A stretch of DNA of 64,000 bases from Puniceibacterium antarcticum (GCF_002760615.1 NZ_AWWI01000126.1:23531-87530); one strand, 5' to 3'. Positions 28,060 to 37,220 are shown, counted from the first letter of the stretch. The notes: a model not told the origin generated them from the letters alone. Translations and numbers: made by a program.

Positions 28060-28782
28060 ATGACTCCGATCTTTGCCATAGGTGATATACACGGACAGAT
28101 TTCTGAACTTGATGCCGCACTTGCACGGATCGAGGCGGATGCAGGCAGTACTTCTCCGACCGTCTTCCTTGGCGACTTGGTGGATCGCGGGTCTGAAAGC
28201 CGCGCGGTGTTGCAGACGATGATCGACGGAAAGGCGGCGGGACGTCCATGGATCACGCTCATGGGCAATCATGATCGATACATGCGCAATTTCCTGAACG
28301 GATCGGGCCTTCAGCCCTCCGAAAATCTGGAATGGCTTGACCCGCGTATAGGAGGGGCGGCCACGCTTGCGTCTTACGGGGTTGATGCTGACACGCGCCG
28401 GAGCGTGGAAGATATCCGCGCTGATGCACGTTCCGCTGTCCCACAGAGCCACGTTGATTTCCTGGATCATCTGACGCTGATGCATGTGACGCCGGATCAG
28501 ATCTTTGCCCATGCGGGCATCCGGCCTGGTGTGCCGCTGGATCAGCAGATCGAACATGACCTGATCTGGATACGGGATGGATTTCTGGAACATAATGAGG
28601 ATTTTGGTCGCCTGGTGGTACATGGGCATACGGCGCTGCAGGCACCCAGACACCATGGCAACCGGCTGAACCTGGACAGCGGTGCCGGGTATGGCCGTCC
28701 GCTGACCGCAGCCTTGATCAATGGACGAGAGGCATGGGTGCTTACTGACAATGGTCGACTGCCGCTGCTGCCTGAACAGTGA
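28060..28782 (+). CDS. PPP-type metallophosphoesterase (Ser/Thr phosphatase-like)
   Basis: A 240-residue cytosolic protein with all PPP-family metal motifs: AIGDIHG (residue 6-), FLGDLVDRGSESR, LMGNHDRYM, and a C-terminal VVHGHT. It resembles bacterial serine/threonine protein phosphatases such as the lambda/PrpA type and also bis(5'-nucleosyl)-tetraphosphatase-like proteins; the two cannot be separated here. An A-rich AGAGGACTC precedes the ATG. It stands alone between serA and the universal stress protein gene. Confidence 0.88.
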   Translation: MTPIFAIGDIHGQISELDAALARIEADAGSTSPTVFLGDLVDRGSESRAVLQTMIDGKAAGRPWITLMGNHDRYMRNFLNGSGLQPSENLEWLDPRIGGAATLASYGVDADTRRSVEDIRADARSAVPQSHVDFLDHLTLMHVTPDQIFAHAGIRPGVPLDQQIEHDLIWIRDGFLEHNEDFGRLVVHGHTALQAPRHHGNRLNLDSGAGYGRPLTAALINGREAWVLTDNGRLPLLPEQ

Positions 28783-29011
28783 TCGGTTGCAAGGTACGCT
28801 GACGCCGCCGTTTGTGGCCGAATCCGCAGAATAAGCGACCGACCCCGACGCGTATTTGCCCAAGACGCGGGCGATACGTCACCCGCTGTGCATTTTCGCT
28901 CGCCGGGGAGAGTTTATTGCTCAGGCGCTGCTTTTTTGCACAACAAATTTGGATTTCTGGTTACCCTTCCCTTTACGCCCTCAGAAGGCGTGTCAAAACA
29001 AGGAGGTTACA

Positions 29012-29446
29012 ATGTCCGGAAAAATCGTCGTCGGTTACGACGGCAGCGCCGCAGGGCGGCGTGCGCTCGACTTTGCGCTGGCCCGCGCCAAGGCACAGGG
29101 AGCCAGCGTTCTCATCGCCCATGTGCTCGAATGGTCGCCCTATTCCTTTCTGACACCGGATGAGCTGGAAGAGCGTCACGTTCGCCGCAAGGAAGAGATG
29201 GCCCGCGCCGAAAGCGCCGTCATCGCGCCGATGCTGGAAAAGATCGCCGATTCCGGGGTCGAGATTGAGACCGTGATCAAATACGGCAAGATCGCCGAGA
29301 AACTGACCGAAATCGCCAAAGAGGTCGGCGCCATGCAGCTGGTCGTGGGCCGGGACGGTGAAAGTTCGCTGGCCGCCCGTGTGTTTGGGTCGACCGCCGG
29401 CACGCTTGTCCAGATCGCGACCGTTCCGACCACAATCGTGCCCTAA
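29012..29446 (+). CDS. universal stress protein (UspA family)
   Basis: A 144-residue UspA-domain protein. It starts with KIVVGYDGSAAGRRALDFAL and ends with VVGRDGESSLAARVFGSTAG, which has the G-2x-G-9x-G-S/T pattern of ATP-binding Usp proteins. AAGGAGGTT is an optimal ribosome site before ATG 29012, so the longer frame from 28856 is rejected. It is followed 40 bases later by a Na+/amino-acid symporter gene and may be co-transcribed with it. Confidence 0.93.
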   Translation: MSGKIVVGYDGSAAGRRALDFALARAKAQGASVLIAHVLEWSPYSFLTPDELEERHVRRKEEMARAESAVIAPMLEKIADSGVEIETVIKYGKIAEKLTEIAKEVGAMQLVVGRDGESSLAARVFGSTAGTLVQIATVPTTIVP

Positions 29447-29486
29447 GTCACGAGTTGAAACATAAAAAACAAACAGGGATACACAC

Positions 29487-31022
29487 ATGAAGACCTACAT
29501 CCGTGCCGCGATGGCGGCGTATCTTCTCATGGCGGGGGCTACCTCTGCGCAGGGAATCGACGCCACGATCAACCAGGCCTTTGCTGACTATACCGGCTGG
29601 TATGTCAGCTTTATTTTTGCGCCCATCCCGGGCACGACCTTTTCATGGATCGCCATGTGGCTGGTCGTCGCCGCGGTGATCTTTACCCTCTACTTCGGCT
29701 TCATCCAGTTCAAAGGCTTTGTGCATTCGATCAAGCTGGTCAAAGGCGACTATTCCGATCCCAACGATGCGGGCGAGGTCAGCCATTTTCAGGCGCTGGC
29801 AACCGCGCTGTCGGGCACTGTCGGTCTGGGCAATATCGCGGGCGTCGCGGTGGCCGTGGGCATTGGTGGCCCGGGCGCAACCTTCTGGATGGTCATTGCC
29901 GGCCTGTTCGGTATGGCGACCAAATTCACCGAATGCACGCTCGGCGTGAAATACCGCAATGAATACCCGGATGGCACCGTTTCGGGCGGCCCGATGTACT
30001 ACATGGTCAAGGGATTCAAGGAACGCGGCCTGCCGGGCGGCGGCATCATGGCGGTCATCTTCTGCTTCTTCACCATCCTCGGCGCACTTGGCGGGGGCAA
30101 CATGTTCCAGGCCAATCAGGCCCATGCGCAGATCGCCAACGTCTTTGGCGACTTCCCCGGCTACATCACCGGCACCGTTCTCGCGCTGATCACCTTTGCT
30201 GTGATCGTCGGTGGCCTCAAATCCATCGCGCGTGTGACCGAAAAGGTCGTGCCGTTCATGGGCATCTTCTACGTGGCGATCTCGCTGTTCATCCTGATGA
30301 TGAACGCGGATCAGATCGGCTGGGCATTTGGCCAGATCTTCATGGGGGCCTTTACCGGTCTCGGCGTGCTGGGCGGCTTTACCGGCGCTCTGATCCAGGG
30401 GTTCCGGCGTGCTGCCTTCTCGAACGAGGCGGGCATCGGCTCTGCCGCCATCGCGCACTCGGCTGTCCGTACCAAGGAACCTGTGACCGAGGGCTATGTC
30501 GCCCTGCTTGAGCCGTTCATCGATACCGTGGTGATCTGCACCATGACCGCGCTTGTGATCGTCATCACCGGCGTTCTCAATCAGGACCCGGAAACCGGCC
30601 TCTATATCTGGAACGCCGAACTGGGCCGCATCCAGACCGATGGCGCCGTGTCGGGCGTCGCGCTGACCTCGGCCGCCTATGCGCGTGAATTCGCATGGTT
30701 CCCGGTGCTGCTGATGGTTGCGGTGGTGTTGTTCGCCTTCTCGACGATGATCTCGTGGAGCTACTACGGCCTCAAGGCCTGGACCTATCTGTTCGGTGAG
30801 GGCAAGACCAAGGAAGTGATCTTCAAGATGATCTTCTGCCTCTTCATCATCATCGGCGCCTCGGCCAACCTTGGCCCCGTCATCGACTTCTCGGATGCCA
30901 TGCTGTTCTCGATGTCCATCGTGAACATCATAGCGCTCTATTTCCTGATGCCGATCGTCAAGGCCGAGCTGACCAGCTATGTGAAACGGCTGAAGTCGGG
31001 CGAAATCAAGAAGTTCGTCTGA
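29487..31022 (+). CDS. sodium:alanine/glycine symporter (AGCS family)
   Basis: A 511-residue inner-membrane protein with about eleven hydrophobic helices after an N-terminal signal-like segment (YLLMAGATSAQG). The AGCS signatures are ALATALSGTVGLGNIAGVAV near residue 115, GPGATFWM, and FRRAAFSNEAGIGSAAIAHS near residue 310. It imports alanine or glycine with Na+, in keeping with a marine lifestyle. A strong terminator follows and faces the convergent permease gene. Confidence 0.92.
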   Translation: MKTYIRAAMAAYLLMAGATSAQGIDATINQAFADYTGWYVSFIFAPIPGTTFSWIAMWLVVAAVIFTLYFGFIQFKGFVHSIKLVKGDYSDPNDAGEVSHFQALATALSGTVGLGNIAGVAVAVGIGGPGATFWMVIAGLFGMATKFTECTLGVKYRNEYPDGTVSGGPMYYMVKGFKERGLPGGGIMAVIFCFFTILGALGGGNMFQANQAHAQIANVFGDFPGYITGTVLALITFAVIVGGLKSIARVTEKVVPFMGIFYVAISLFILMMNADQIGWAFGQIFMGAFTGLGVLGGFTGALIQGFRRAAFSNEAGIGSAAIAHSAVRTKEPVTEGYVALLEPFIDTVVICTMTALVIVITGVLNQDPETGLYIWNAELGRIQTDGAVSGVALTSAAYAREFAWFPVLLMVAVVLFAFSTMISWSYYGLKAWTYLFGEGKTKEVIFKMIFCLFIIIGASANLGPVIDFSDAMLFSMSIVNIIALYFLMPIVKAELTSYVKRLKSGEIKKFV

Positions 31023-31047
31023 TCTCAATCGCGACATGACACAGAAA

Positions 31048-31072
31048 AAGGGCCGGGAATTTCCCGGCCCTT
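31048..31072. terminator. bidirectional terminator
   Basis: AAGGGCCGGGAA-T-TTCCCGGCCCTT, a near-perfect palindrome between the convergent symporter and xanthine/urate permease genes. TTATGGTTTT on one side and AAAAAG on the other would serve both strands. Confidence 0.85.
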
Positions 31073-31098
31073 ATGGTTTTGACGGCAGAAACCGGTGA

Positions 31099-32448
31099 TC
31101 AGTCCAGCTCTTCCGGCAGCAGCAGGTTCAGCGCGATGGACAGGGTCGCGGCGGGCAGCAAGCCGCTGGTCAGCAGGATCTGCAGCGTGCCGGGCAGGTG
31201 TTGCAGGGCGGTCGGTTCCAGTTGCAGGCCCAGACCCACAGACAGCGACACGGCAAAGATCACCATGTTGCGCCGGTTCCAGTGCACATCCGACAGCATG
31301 TTCACGCCGGCCGCACAGACCATGCCGAACATCACGACAACGCCGCCGCCCAGCACGTTGATCGGAACAGTGGACACTGCCGCGCCGATCTTAGGCACCA
31401 ATCCGCACAGGATCAGGAACACCGCGCCGATGGTCACCACATGGCGGCTCATCACGCCTGTCATCGAAATCAGCCCGACGTTCTGCGAAAAAGAGGTGTT
31501 GGGCAGCCCGCCGAACACGCCGGCAACCGCAGTCCCCAGACCGTCCGCAAAGGTCGCACCGGAAATCTCTTTATCCGTCGCCTCGCGGCCCGCGCCGCCC
31601 TTGGTGATGCCGGACACGTCGCCCACGGTCTCAATCGCCGAGATGACGGCCATGAAACACATGCCGATGATGATCGCGAAATTGAACTCGATCCCCCAGC
31701 GGAACGGGTTGGGCAAGGCAAAGCTTGCCGCGCGGCCCACATTGCCGAAATTGACCTGACCCATGGCCAGCGCCACCAGATACCCTGCGATCAGACCGAC
31801 GAGAATGGCGGACACCGCCAGCAGACCTTTGGTAAAGAACTTGATCGCCAGCGTCACGGCGATCACCACCAGCGCCGGGAGCCACATGGCAAAGGTGCCG
31901 AATTCCGGCTTGCCCATCAGCGGCACACCGCCGGCGGAATACTGGATGCCGACCCGCACAAGCGCGAGGCCGATCATCAGCACGATCAGACCAGTGACCA
32001 GCGGCGGCAGGGCAAAGCGGAACTTGCCGATGACACTGCCAAGGCAAAAGTGGAACATGCCACCGATAACGATCCCCGTCATGAGGCCCGCCATACCCGC
32101 AACACCCTGACCGGTGACCGCCGGGATCATGATCGGCAGAAAGGCAAAGCTTGTCCCCTGCACGATGGGCAGGCGCGCACCGATCGGGCCCATGCCGATG
32201 GTCTGGAACAGGGTCGCGATACCCGCAAACAGCATCGACATCTGGATCATGTAGATCAGGTTCGGAAAATCCGGGCTGTTCGAGCCAAAGCCGAAACCGG
32301 CAGCACCCGCGACGATGATCGCCGGGGTCACGTTGCTGGCGAACATCGCCATCACATGCTGGATGCCCAAGGGCACGGCCTTGGCCAGCGGCGGGGTGTA
32401 GTTGGGGTCAGCGAGTTGCGCCGGCGTCCCAAGGCTTGTGTCTGCCAT
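31099..32448 (-). CDS. nucleobase:cation symporter-2 (xanthine/urate permease)
   Basis: A 449-residue NCS2/NAT transporter with about 12-14 hydrophobic segments. The conserved QH lies in GIQHVMAMFASNVTPAI in helix 1, and the NAT signature is SQNVGLISMTGVMSRH near residue 315. Its position as the last gene after allantoinase, ureidoglycine aminohydrolase and ureidoglycolate lyase genes argues for urate or xanthine rather than uracil. Related bacterial proteins are YgfU/UacT (urate) and XanQ. 75 bases separate it from allA upstream. Confidence 0.9.
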   Translation of the reverse strand: MADTSLGTPAQLADPNYTPPLAKAVPLGIQHVMAMFASNVTPAIIVAGAAGFGFGSNSPDFPNLIYMIQMSMLFAGIATLFQTIGMGPIGARLPIVQGTSFAFLPIMIPAVTGQGVAGMAGLMTGIVIGGMFHFCLGSVIGKFRFALPPLVTGLIVLMIGLALVRVGIQYSAGGVPLMGKPEFGTFAMWLPALVVIAVTLAIKFFTKGLLAVSAILVGLIAGYLVALAMGQVNFGNVGRAASFALPNPFRWGIEFNFAIIIGMCFMAVISAIETVGDVSGITKGGAGREATDKEISGATFADGLGTAVAGVFGGLPNTSFSQNVGLISMTGVMSRHVVTIGAVFLILCGLVPKIGAAVSTVPINVLGGGVVVMFGMVCAAGVNMLSDVHWNRRNMVIFAVSLSVGLGLQLEPTALQHLPGTLQILLTSGLLPAATLSIALNLLLPEELD

Positions 32449-32522
32449 TTGTTGTCCCTTGTCGGTGAGGGTTGAGTGGAAACGCGCCTCTTGCCGGGCG
32501 CTTTAGGGGAAAACCCGGGCGC

Positions 32523-33014
32523 TCAGGCGCCGGGGGCGGTGATGATAACGGGGATGTTCAGACGGTATTCTTCGAGGTTCGGCGTATCGCCGATCCGGTC
32601 TATGACAGCAAAAAGGCCCGGGCCGTGCAAAGGTGTCAAGACGCCATGCCACGTGCCGCGATGCAGGTTCACCCCCTGACCCGCGCTTGCGAGAAAAGCG
32701 TGCACAGTGCCGGGCACCGGGCCGTCTTCTGCGACGATGACCAGCCAGGGATTCTGGTGCATCGGCACAAATGCCTGACTGCCCTCAGGGTGCCGTTCGA
32801 TCAGATCGCAGGTGTAGGGCAGGGCGCGCGGCTCGGCGCTGAACACGCTGATCCCCGCACGGCCCCCAGGGCCGAAATCAAGGCGCGCACGGTCATGAAA
32901 GCGCCCGCAGAGACCGGCGTTGATGATCTTGTCCGGCGCGCCGGTGGCCTCAAGCACCTCGCCGTACGGGGCAAAGGCGGCGGCGGTCAGGGGCTGGGCG
33001 ATGATCTGCGTCAT
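32523..33014 (-). CDS. allA: ureidoglycolate lyase
   Basis: A 163-residue cupin-like enzyme splitting ureidoglycolate to glyoxylate and urea. The N-terminus IIAQPLTAAAFAPYGEVL, then ISVFSAEPRALPYTCDLIERHPEGSQAFVPM and the HRGTWHGVL motif are standard. It is the third gene of the ureide operon. Ribosome binding site is weak; the 88 bases before it contain a run of G and C with the self-complementary GGGGGGCCAGCCCCCC that could slow translation. Confidence 0.93.
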   Translation of the reverse strand: MTQIIAQPLTAAAFAPYGEVLEATGAPDKIINAGLCGRFHDRARLDFGPGGRAGISVFSAEPRALPYTCDLIERHPEGSQAFVPMHQNPWLVIVAEDGPVPGTVHAFLASAGQGVNLHRGTWHGVLTPLHGPGLFAVIDRIGDTPNLEEYRLNIPVIITAPGA

Positions 33015-33102
33015 GGCCGCCGCGTGCCTGCGGCGGTGTGGCAGGGGGGCCAGCCCCCCGTCCTGCGGACTCCCCCCGGGATATTTGTGGGCAGATGAAG
33101 CA

Positions 33103-33915
33103 TCAGAGTGCCAGAGCCGGGTGGCGGTTGACGTCCTTGTAAAGCAGGTAGCGGAAGGGTTCGTCCCCGGTCGCGATACAGGCCTGCGGGCAGAAGGCGC
33201 GCAGCCACATGAAATCGCCGGGGCCGACCTCGACCCAGTCCTGATTGAGCAGGTAGCGCGCGGTGCCCTGCAGCACGTAAAGCCCGTGTTCCATCACATG
33301 GGTTTCTGCAAAGGGGATGCGCCCACCCGGTTCAAGGGTCACGATATTGACATGCATGTCGTGGCGGATATCGGTCGGGTCGGCAAAGCGGCTGGTGGCC
33401 CAGACCGGCGTGTTCGGCATGCGCGCTGGTTCGACCACCCGGTCCGAGGTGACAAAGCTTTCGGGTTTTTCGATGCCCGGTGCGGATTCGTAGCGTTTGC
33501 GGATCCAGTGGAACTGCAGATCGCTCTGGCCGGGGTTGGTCAGGCGCCAAGCGGCGCCGGGGGCGATATAGGCATAGCCGCCGTCGCTCAGCGCATGGTC
33601 AATGCCGTCGATCACCAGATGCATCTCGCCGCTGGCGACCAGAAGGGCTGCCTCGGCGCCGCTGTCCGGTTCCGGGGTCTCTGATCCGCCGCCGGGGGCC
33701 ACTTCGACCGCATATTGGGCAAAGGTTTCGGCAAACCCGCTCAGCGGGCGGGCGATGATCCAGGCGCGGGTGCCGGTCCAGCCGGGCAGCAGGCTGGTCA
33801 CGATGTCGCGCATCGTGATCGCGGGGATAAAGGCATAGGCGGTGGTGAACACCGCGCGGCCGGTGGGATCGACGGACTGATCGGGCAGGCCGCCCATGGG
33901 AAAGGCATAACTCAC
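33103..33915 (-). CDS. allE: (S)-ureidoglycine aminohydrolase
   Basis: A 270-residue bicupin that converts (S)-ureidoglycine to (S)-ureidoglycolate and ammonia. Two cupin modules are visible: the first around HLVIDGIDHALSDGGYAYIAPG, the second around ETHVMEHGLYVLQG (metal-binding His/Glu) and GDFMWLRAFCPQACIATG. Length agrees with E. coli AllE (261). Its ATG overlaps the stop of the upstream allantoinase/OHCU decarboxylase gene (4 bases), so it is translationally coupled to the step that supplies its substrate through allantoate. Confidence 0.93.
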   Translation of the reverse strand: MSYAFPMGGLPDQSVDPTGRAVFTTAYAFIPAITMRDIVTSLLPGWTGTRAWIIARPLSGFAETFAQYAVEVAPGGGSETPEPDSGAEAALLVASGEMHLVIDGIDHALSDGGYAYIAPGAAWRLTNPGQSDLQFHWIRKRYESAPGIEKPESFVTSDRVVEPARMPNTPVWATSRFADPTDIRHDMHVNIVTLEPGGRIPFAETHVMEHGLYVLQGTARYLLNQDWVEVGPGDFMWLRAFCPQACIATGDEPFRYLLYKDVNRHPALAL

Positions 33916-35324
33916 AGCAGGGTCTCCAGTCTCAGGCGGGCAATGCGTTCGACCTGTGCGCAGGCCTCGGCGAATTCGGTCTCTGTGTCGCTGGTCAGGC
34001 GGCGTTCAAAGGCGGCAAGGATCGTCGCCTTGGTGTTGTCGCGCACGGCGATGACGAAGGGAAAGCCGTGTTTCGCCACATAGGCATCGTTCAGCTCGGT
34101 GAACCTTGCGCGTTCGTCATCGGTCAGCGCGTCAAGCCCGGCACTGGCCTGTTCCTGTGTCGACTCGGCGGTCAGACGTTTCGCCGCCGCGAGCTTGCCG
34201 GCAAGGTCGGGATGCGCCTGCAGCACGCCCAGCCGTTCGGCGGGTGTGGCCGAGCGGAACATGCGGGCCAGCGCATTGGCGATCCCGGCGGCGCTGTCAT
34301 GGGCGTGGCCAAGCTCGAGCCCGTGAGCGCGTTCGGCAATCCATGGCGAATGTTCGTAGATCCCGCCAAAGCGGTCCACAAAGGTGTCGCGGTCCATCTC
34401 GCTGGGCCGGTCCTTTGCCACCGGCGGATGGTTGGCCGCCCAGTGCTGCGCGATGTCGATGCGGCGCGGGCACCAGACGCCCTCGAACCCCTTGATATAC
34501 TCGATAAACCGCCTGAGGCCCGCCAGCTTGCCCGGACGCCCGATCAGGCGGCAATGCAGTCCGATGCTCATCATCTTGGGCGAACCTTCGGTGCCTTCGG
34601 CATAGAGCACGTCAAAGGCATCCTTCAGGTACTGATAGAACTGCTCGCCGGTGATATAGCCCGGCGCCGTGGCGAAGCGCATGTCGTTCGCCTCAAGCGT
34701 ATAGGGCAGGATCAGCTGATCGCGCCCGTCGATCCGCGCCCAGTAGGGCAGGTCGTCGTCATAGGTGTCGCTGATATAGTCCATCACCCCGGTCTCGGCG
34801 ACCAGTCGCACGGTGTTCACGGAACAGCGCCCGGTGTACCAGCCCCGCGGCGGCGTGCCGACAACTTCGGTGTGCAGGCGGATCGCTTCGGCAATGGCAG
34901 CGCGTTCCTCGGCTTCGGGCATGTCGCGGTGTTCGACCCATTTCAGCCCGTGCGAGGCGATTTCCCAGCCCGCGTCCTTCATCGCCTCGACCTGCACCGG
35001 GCTGCGGGCAAGGGCAGAGGCCACACCGTAGATCGTCAGGGGAATCCCGGCCCCGGTGAACAGCCGGTGCAGACGCCAGAACCCGGCCCGCGCGCCGTAA
35101 TCATAGATCGATTCCATGTTCCAGTGCCGCTGACCCACCCAGGGCGCTGCGCCGGCAATGTCGGACAGGAACGCCTCAGAGGCCGCATCGCCGTGCAGCA
35201 CGTTGTTTTCGCCGCCCTCTTCGTAGTTCAGGACAAACTGGACGGCGACCTTGGCCTGCCCGGGCCAGTTGGCCTGTGGCGGCGTCGCACCGTACCCTGT
35301 CATATCGCGCGGATATCTTTGCAT
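33912..35324 (-). CDS. bifunctional allantoinase (PuuE type) / OHCU decarboxylase fusion
   Basis: A 470-residue protein. Residues 1 to about 300 are the PuuE polysaccharide-deacetylase-like allantoinase (YPRDMTGYGATPP, ASHGLKWVEHRDM, RGWYTGRCSVNT, GLHCRLIGRPGK). Residues about 305-470 are OHCU decarboxylase: RFGGIYEHSPWIAERA, then AHPDLAGKL with the catalytic His, the motif STQEQASAGLDAL, and KHGFPFVIAV. OHCU decarboxylase makes (S)-allantoin and allantoinase opens it to allantoate, so the fused domains do consecutive steps, in reverse order along the chain. It is the first gene of the operon and is divergent from HIU hydrolase, which supplies OHCU. Confidence 0.92.
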   Translation of the reverse strand: MQRYPRDMTGYGATPPQANWPGQAKVAVQFVLNYEEGGENNVLHGDAASEAFLSDIAGAAPWVGQRHWNMESIYDYGARAGFWRLHRLFTGAGIPLTIYGVASALARSPVQVEAMKDAGWEIASHGLKWVEHRDMPEAEERAAIAEAIRLHTEVVGTPPRGWYTGRCSVNTVRLVAETGVMDYISDTYDDDLPYWARIDGRDQLILPYTLEANDMRFATAPGYITGEQFYQYLKDAFDVLYAEGTEGSPKMMSIGLHCRLIGRPGKLAGLRRFIEYIKGFEGVWCPRRIDIAQHWAANHPPVAKDRPSEMDRDTFVDRFGGIYEHSPWIAERAHGLELGHAHDSAAGIANALARMFRSATPAERLGVLQAHPDLAGKLAAAKRLTAESTQEQASAGLDALTDDERARFTELNDAYVAKHGFPFVIAVRDNTKATILAAFERRLTSDTETEFAEACAQVERIARLRLETLL

Positions 35325-35413
35325 CCTGCACCCCCTCTTGATTGACCTTCAGTCCTAATGCAGAAATCCAAAGGTGATTTTCAATATTTTCCGAAAAGAC
35401 TTTCAGGGCTGCA

Positions 35414-35488
35414 AGCCCTCATCAGATCGCCTAAAGCGTTTAGGGTTTCGTTCAAGACAATAACGATTGGATGCTTTGGTCGACCAAG
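35414..35488. promoter_or_regulatory. operator-like palindromes in the divergent puuE-uraH control region
   Basis: The 258-base divergent region holds TTGGTCGACCAA (35476-35487, perfect 12-base palindrome), CCTAAA-GCG-TTTAGG (35430-35444) and an AGGGCT-GCA-AGCCCT repeat just before it. TGGTC-GACCA matches the general FadR/GntR-type operator pattern. A GntR-like regulator is not encoded in the window. Confidence 0.5.
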
Positions 35489-35582
35489 GAAAGAGACCGC
35501 GCCGCACCGATCCCAAGTTTACCCCCAAACGCTGTCGCTTTGTGACAGGATACTCAGCGTAAGCCCGACAAAGGAGCATGTC

Positions 35583-35942
35583 ATGTCCAACGGTTACCTC
35601 ACCACCCACGTTCTGGATACGGCCCGTGGCCTGCCCGCAGCGGGGATCAGCATCGCGCTTTACCGCGTCTCCGGTACGTCCCGCGAAAAGATTGCCGAGA
35701 TGGTGACCAATGCTGACGGGCGCACCGATGCGCCGATCCTGCCGGCCGGTCAGATGACTGTGGGTGACTACGAGCTGATCTTTCACACCGGCCCCTATCT
35801 GGACGCCAGCGGCGCCACCCCGGAAGAGCCGCGTTTCCTGAGCGCGATCCCGATCCGCTTTGGCATATCGGACGCCGAGGCGCATTACCACGTGCCGCTG
35901 CTGCTCTCTCCCTTCGGTTATTCTACCTATCGGGGGAGCTGA
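35583..35942 (+). CDS. uraH: 5-hydroxyisourate hydrolase
   Basis: A 119-residue transthyretin-related protein that hydrolyses 5-hydroxyisourate to OHCU. Diagnostic features are YLTTHVLDTARGLPAAG at the N-terminus (catalytic His), NADGRTDAPIL and the C-terminal YHVPLLLSPFGYSTYRGS with the family tail Y-R-G-S. ATG 35583 has AAAGGAGC before it; the longer frame from 35358 is not needed. No signal peptide is present, so it acts in the cytosol. It is divergent from the operon whose first product uses its product. Confidence 0.96.
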   Translation: MSNGYLTTHVLDTARGLPAAGISIALYRVSGTSREKIAEMVTNADGRTDAPILPAGQMTVGDYELIFHTGPYLDASGATPEEPRFLSAIPIRFGISDAEAHYHVPLLLSPFGYSTYRGS

Positions 35943-36035
35943 GGGGGGGCTGCTGGACCAGCCCCCTTTGGTCTCCGCCCCAAAGCCCCTATCTAAGATG
36001 GACAGTTCAACCGCTCTTAGGTATCAACCCCGCCC

Positions 36036-36509
36036 ATGGCTCAGACAAAATCAGACCCCAACTACAAGGTGCTCTCGGAAAACCGCAGGGCGCGCTATGA
36101 CTATGCCATCGAGGATGACATCGAATGTGGCATCATCCTGCAGGGGTCCGAGGTCAAATCCCTGCGCGAGAATTCCTGCAACGTCGCCGAAAGCTATGCG
36201 ACCGTCGATCAGGGCGAACTCTGGCTGGTGAACTCCTACATCGCGCCCTACGACCGCGCGATGTTTGGCCACGAGGAACGCCGCCGCCGCAAGCTGCTGG
36301 TCTCGCGCAAGGAACTCGCCCGCCTGTGGAACGAGACCCAGCGCAAGGGCATGACCCTTGTGCCGCTGGTGATGTACTTCAACCACAAGGGCATCGCCAA
36401 AATGAAGATCGGCATCGCCAAAGGCAAAAAGAACCACGACAAGCGTGAGTCCGATGCCAAGCGCGACTGGGGCCGCCAGAAGGCCCGCCTGCTACGCCAG
36501 AACGGCTGA
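36036..36509 (+). CDS. smpB: SsrA-binding protein (trans-translation)
   Basis: A 157-residue SmpB, the tmRNA partner that rescues stalled ribosomes. The barrel begins [20 protein letters not shown], with [13 protein letters not shown] and VAESYATV as hallmark, and the C-terminal tail [20 protein letters not shown] is the basic segment that enters the mRNA channel. Length is normal. Its last 18 bases overlap the 3' end of the convergent gene on the other strand. No ssrA was seen in the window. Confidence 0.97.
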   Translation: MAQTKSDPNYKVLSENRRARYDYAIEDDIECGIILQGSEVKSLRENSCNVAESYATVDQGELWLVNSYIAPYDRAMFGHEERRRRKLLVSRKELARLWNETQRKGMTLVPLVMYFNHKGIAKMKIGIAKGKKNHDKRESDAKRDWGRQKARLLRQNG

Positions 36510-37220
36510 CCGCGCCCGCTGGCTGCGCCATGTGCTCAGCCACATCAAGTCCAGCGCGCGCAGGCCTGCCGGATCATAGGCGCCCTGCTGCTCCCAGTAC
36601 CGCCCCGATTCGACGATATAGCCCAGCCGCGCCTCTTCGGCGTCCGCCGCGCAGCGCGCCACAACTTCAGGCCGCGACAGTCCCCGCAAGGCACCGGCCT
36701 TGGCGCGGGGGCTGACCAGACGGCTGGGCGCGCGCGACAGGTTCACCACGGCGCAGCCCTGCCGACCTGCTAGGATCTGCAGGCGCGCTGATTTGGCTCG
36801 CAGGCTTTGTAATGTGGGGTCATCCCGCAGGGGATCCGCCGTGCCGGTGCCGTAAAAATGGGTCGGCCCGTGCGCCGGATAGACCATGTCGCAACCCAGA
36901 TAGGCCAGAACCCGTGGACGTAGCGCATGCAGCGCCCAGTATCCGGCGGTAAAGGCCATGGTCCCGCCGCCAAAGATGAAGCCCCCATAGTGGTTTTGCG
37001 CCGAGACAAAATCCTCAGCGGTAACGAGCTTTTGCAATGGGGCCACATGAAGAGGGCGACGTTCTGGCGGGAAATCCTCGGGATATATCATATGCGTCCA
37101 GTCATGGCGCACCCGCCAAGCGTTGTTGATGCAAACAAGCGCATCAAAGGTAGCGCTGGGCAGGTGACACACCTCGGGTGCATTCGGCCCGCTGCCGAGT
37201 ATCAGGACCACGTCCGTCAT
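36492..37220 (-). CDS. hypothetical protein with GSGPNAPE motif (possible nucleotide-sugar or MAF/DUF115-like)
   Basis: A 242-residue soluble protein. It begins [14 protein letters not shown], a glycine-rich loop like that of DUF115/motility-accessory-factor and sialyltransferase-like proteins, followed by [39 protein letters not shown] and [21 protein letters not shown], a pattern seen in glycan-related enzymes that read an HxP-type pocket. This resemblance is by eye only. The C-terminal 90 residues are Arg/Ala-rich. The gene is convergent with smpB and overlaps it by 18 bases. No function is proven. Confidence 0.65.
   Translation of the reverse strand: MTDVVLILGSGPNAPEVCHLPSATFDALVCINNAWRVRHDWTHMIYPEDFPPERRPLHVAPLQKLVTAEDFVSAQNHYGGFIFGGGTMAFTAGYWALHALRPRVLAYLGCDMVYPAHGPTHFYGTGTADPLRDDPTLQSLRAKSARLQILAGRQGCAVVNLSRAPSRLVSPRAKAGALRGLSRPEVVARCAADAEEARLGYIVESGRYWEQQGAYDPAGLRALDLMWLSTWRSQRARSAVLA

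Noticed and set aside
29447..29486. Glycine riboswitch before the alanine/glycine symporter
   Set aside because: Only 40 bases separate it from the stress protein gene, too short for the aptamer.
34068..35345. Plus-strand open frame of 425 codons opposite the allantoinase fusion gene
   Set aside because: Antisense shadow of a confidently assigned fusion protein.
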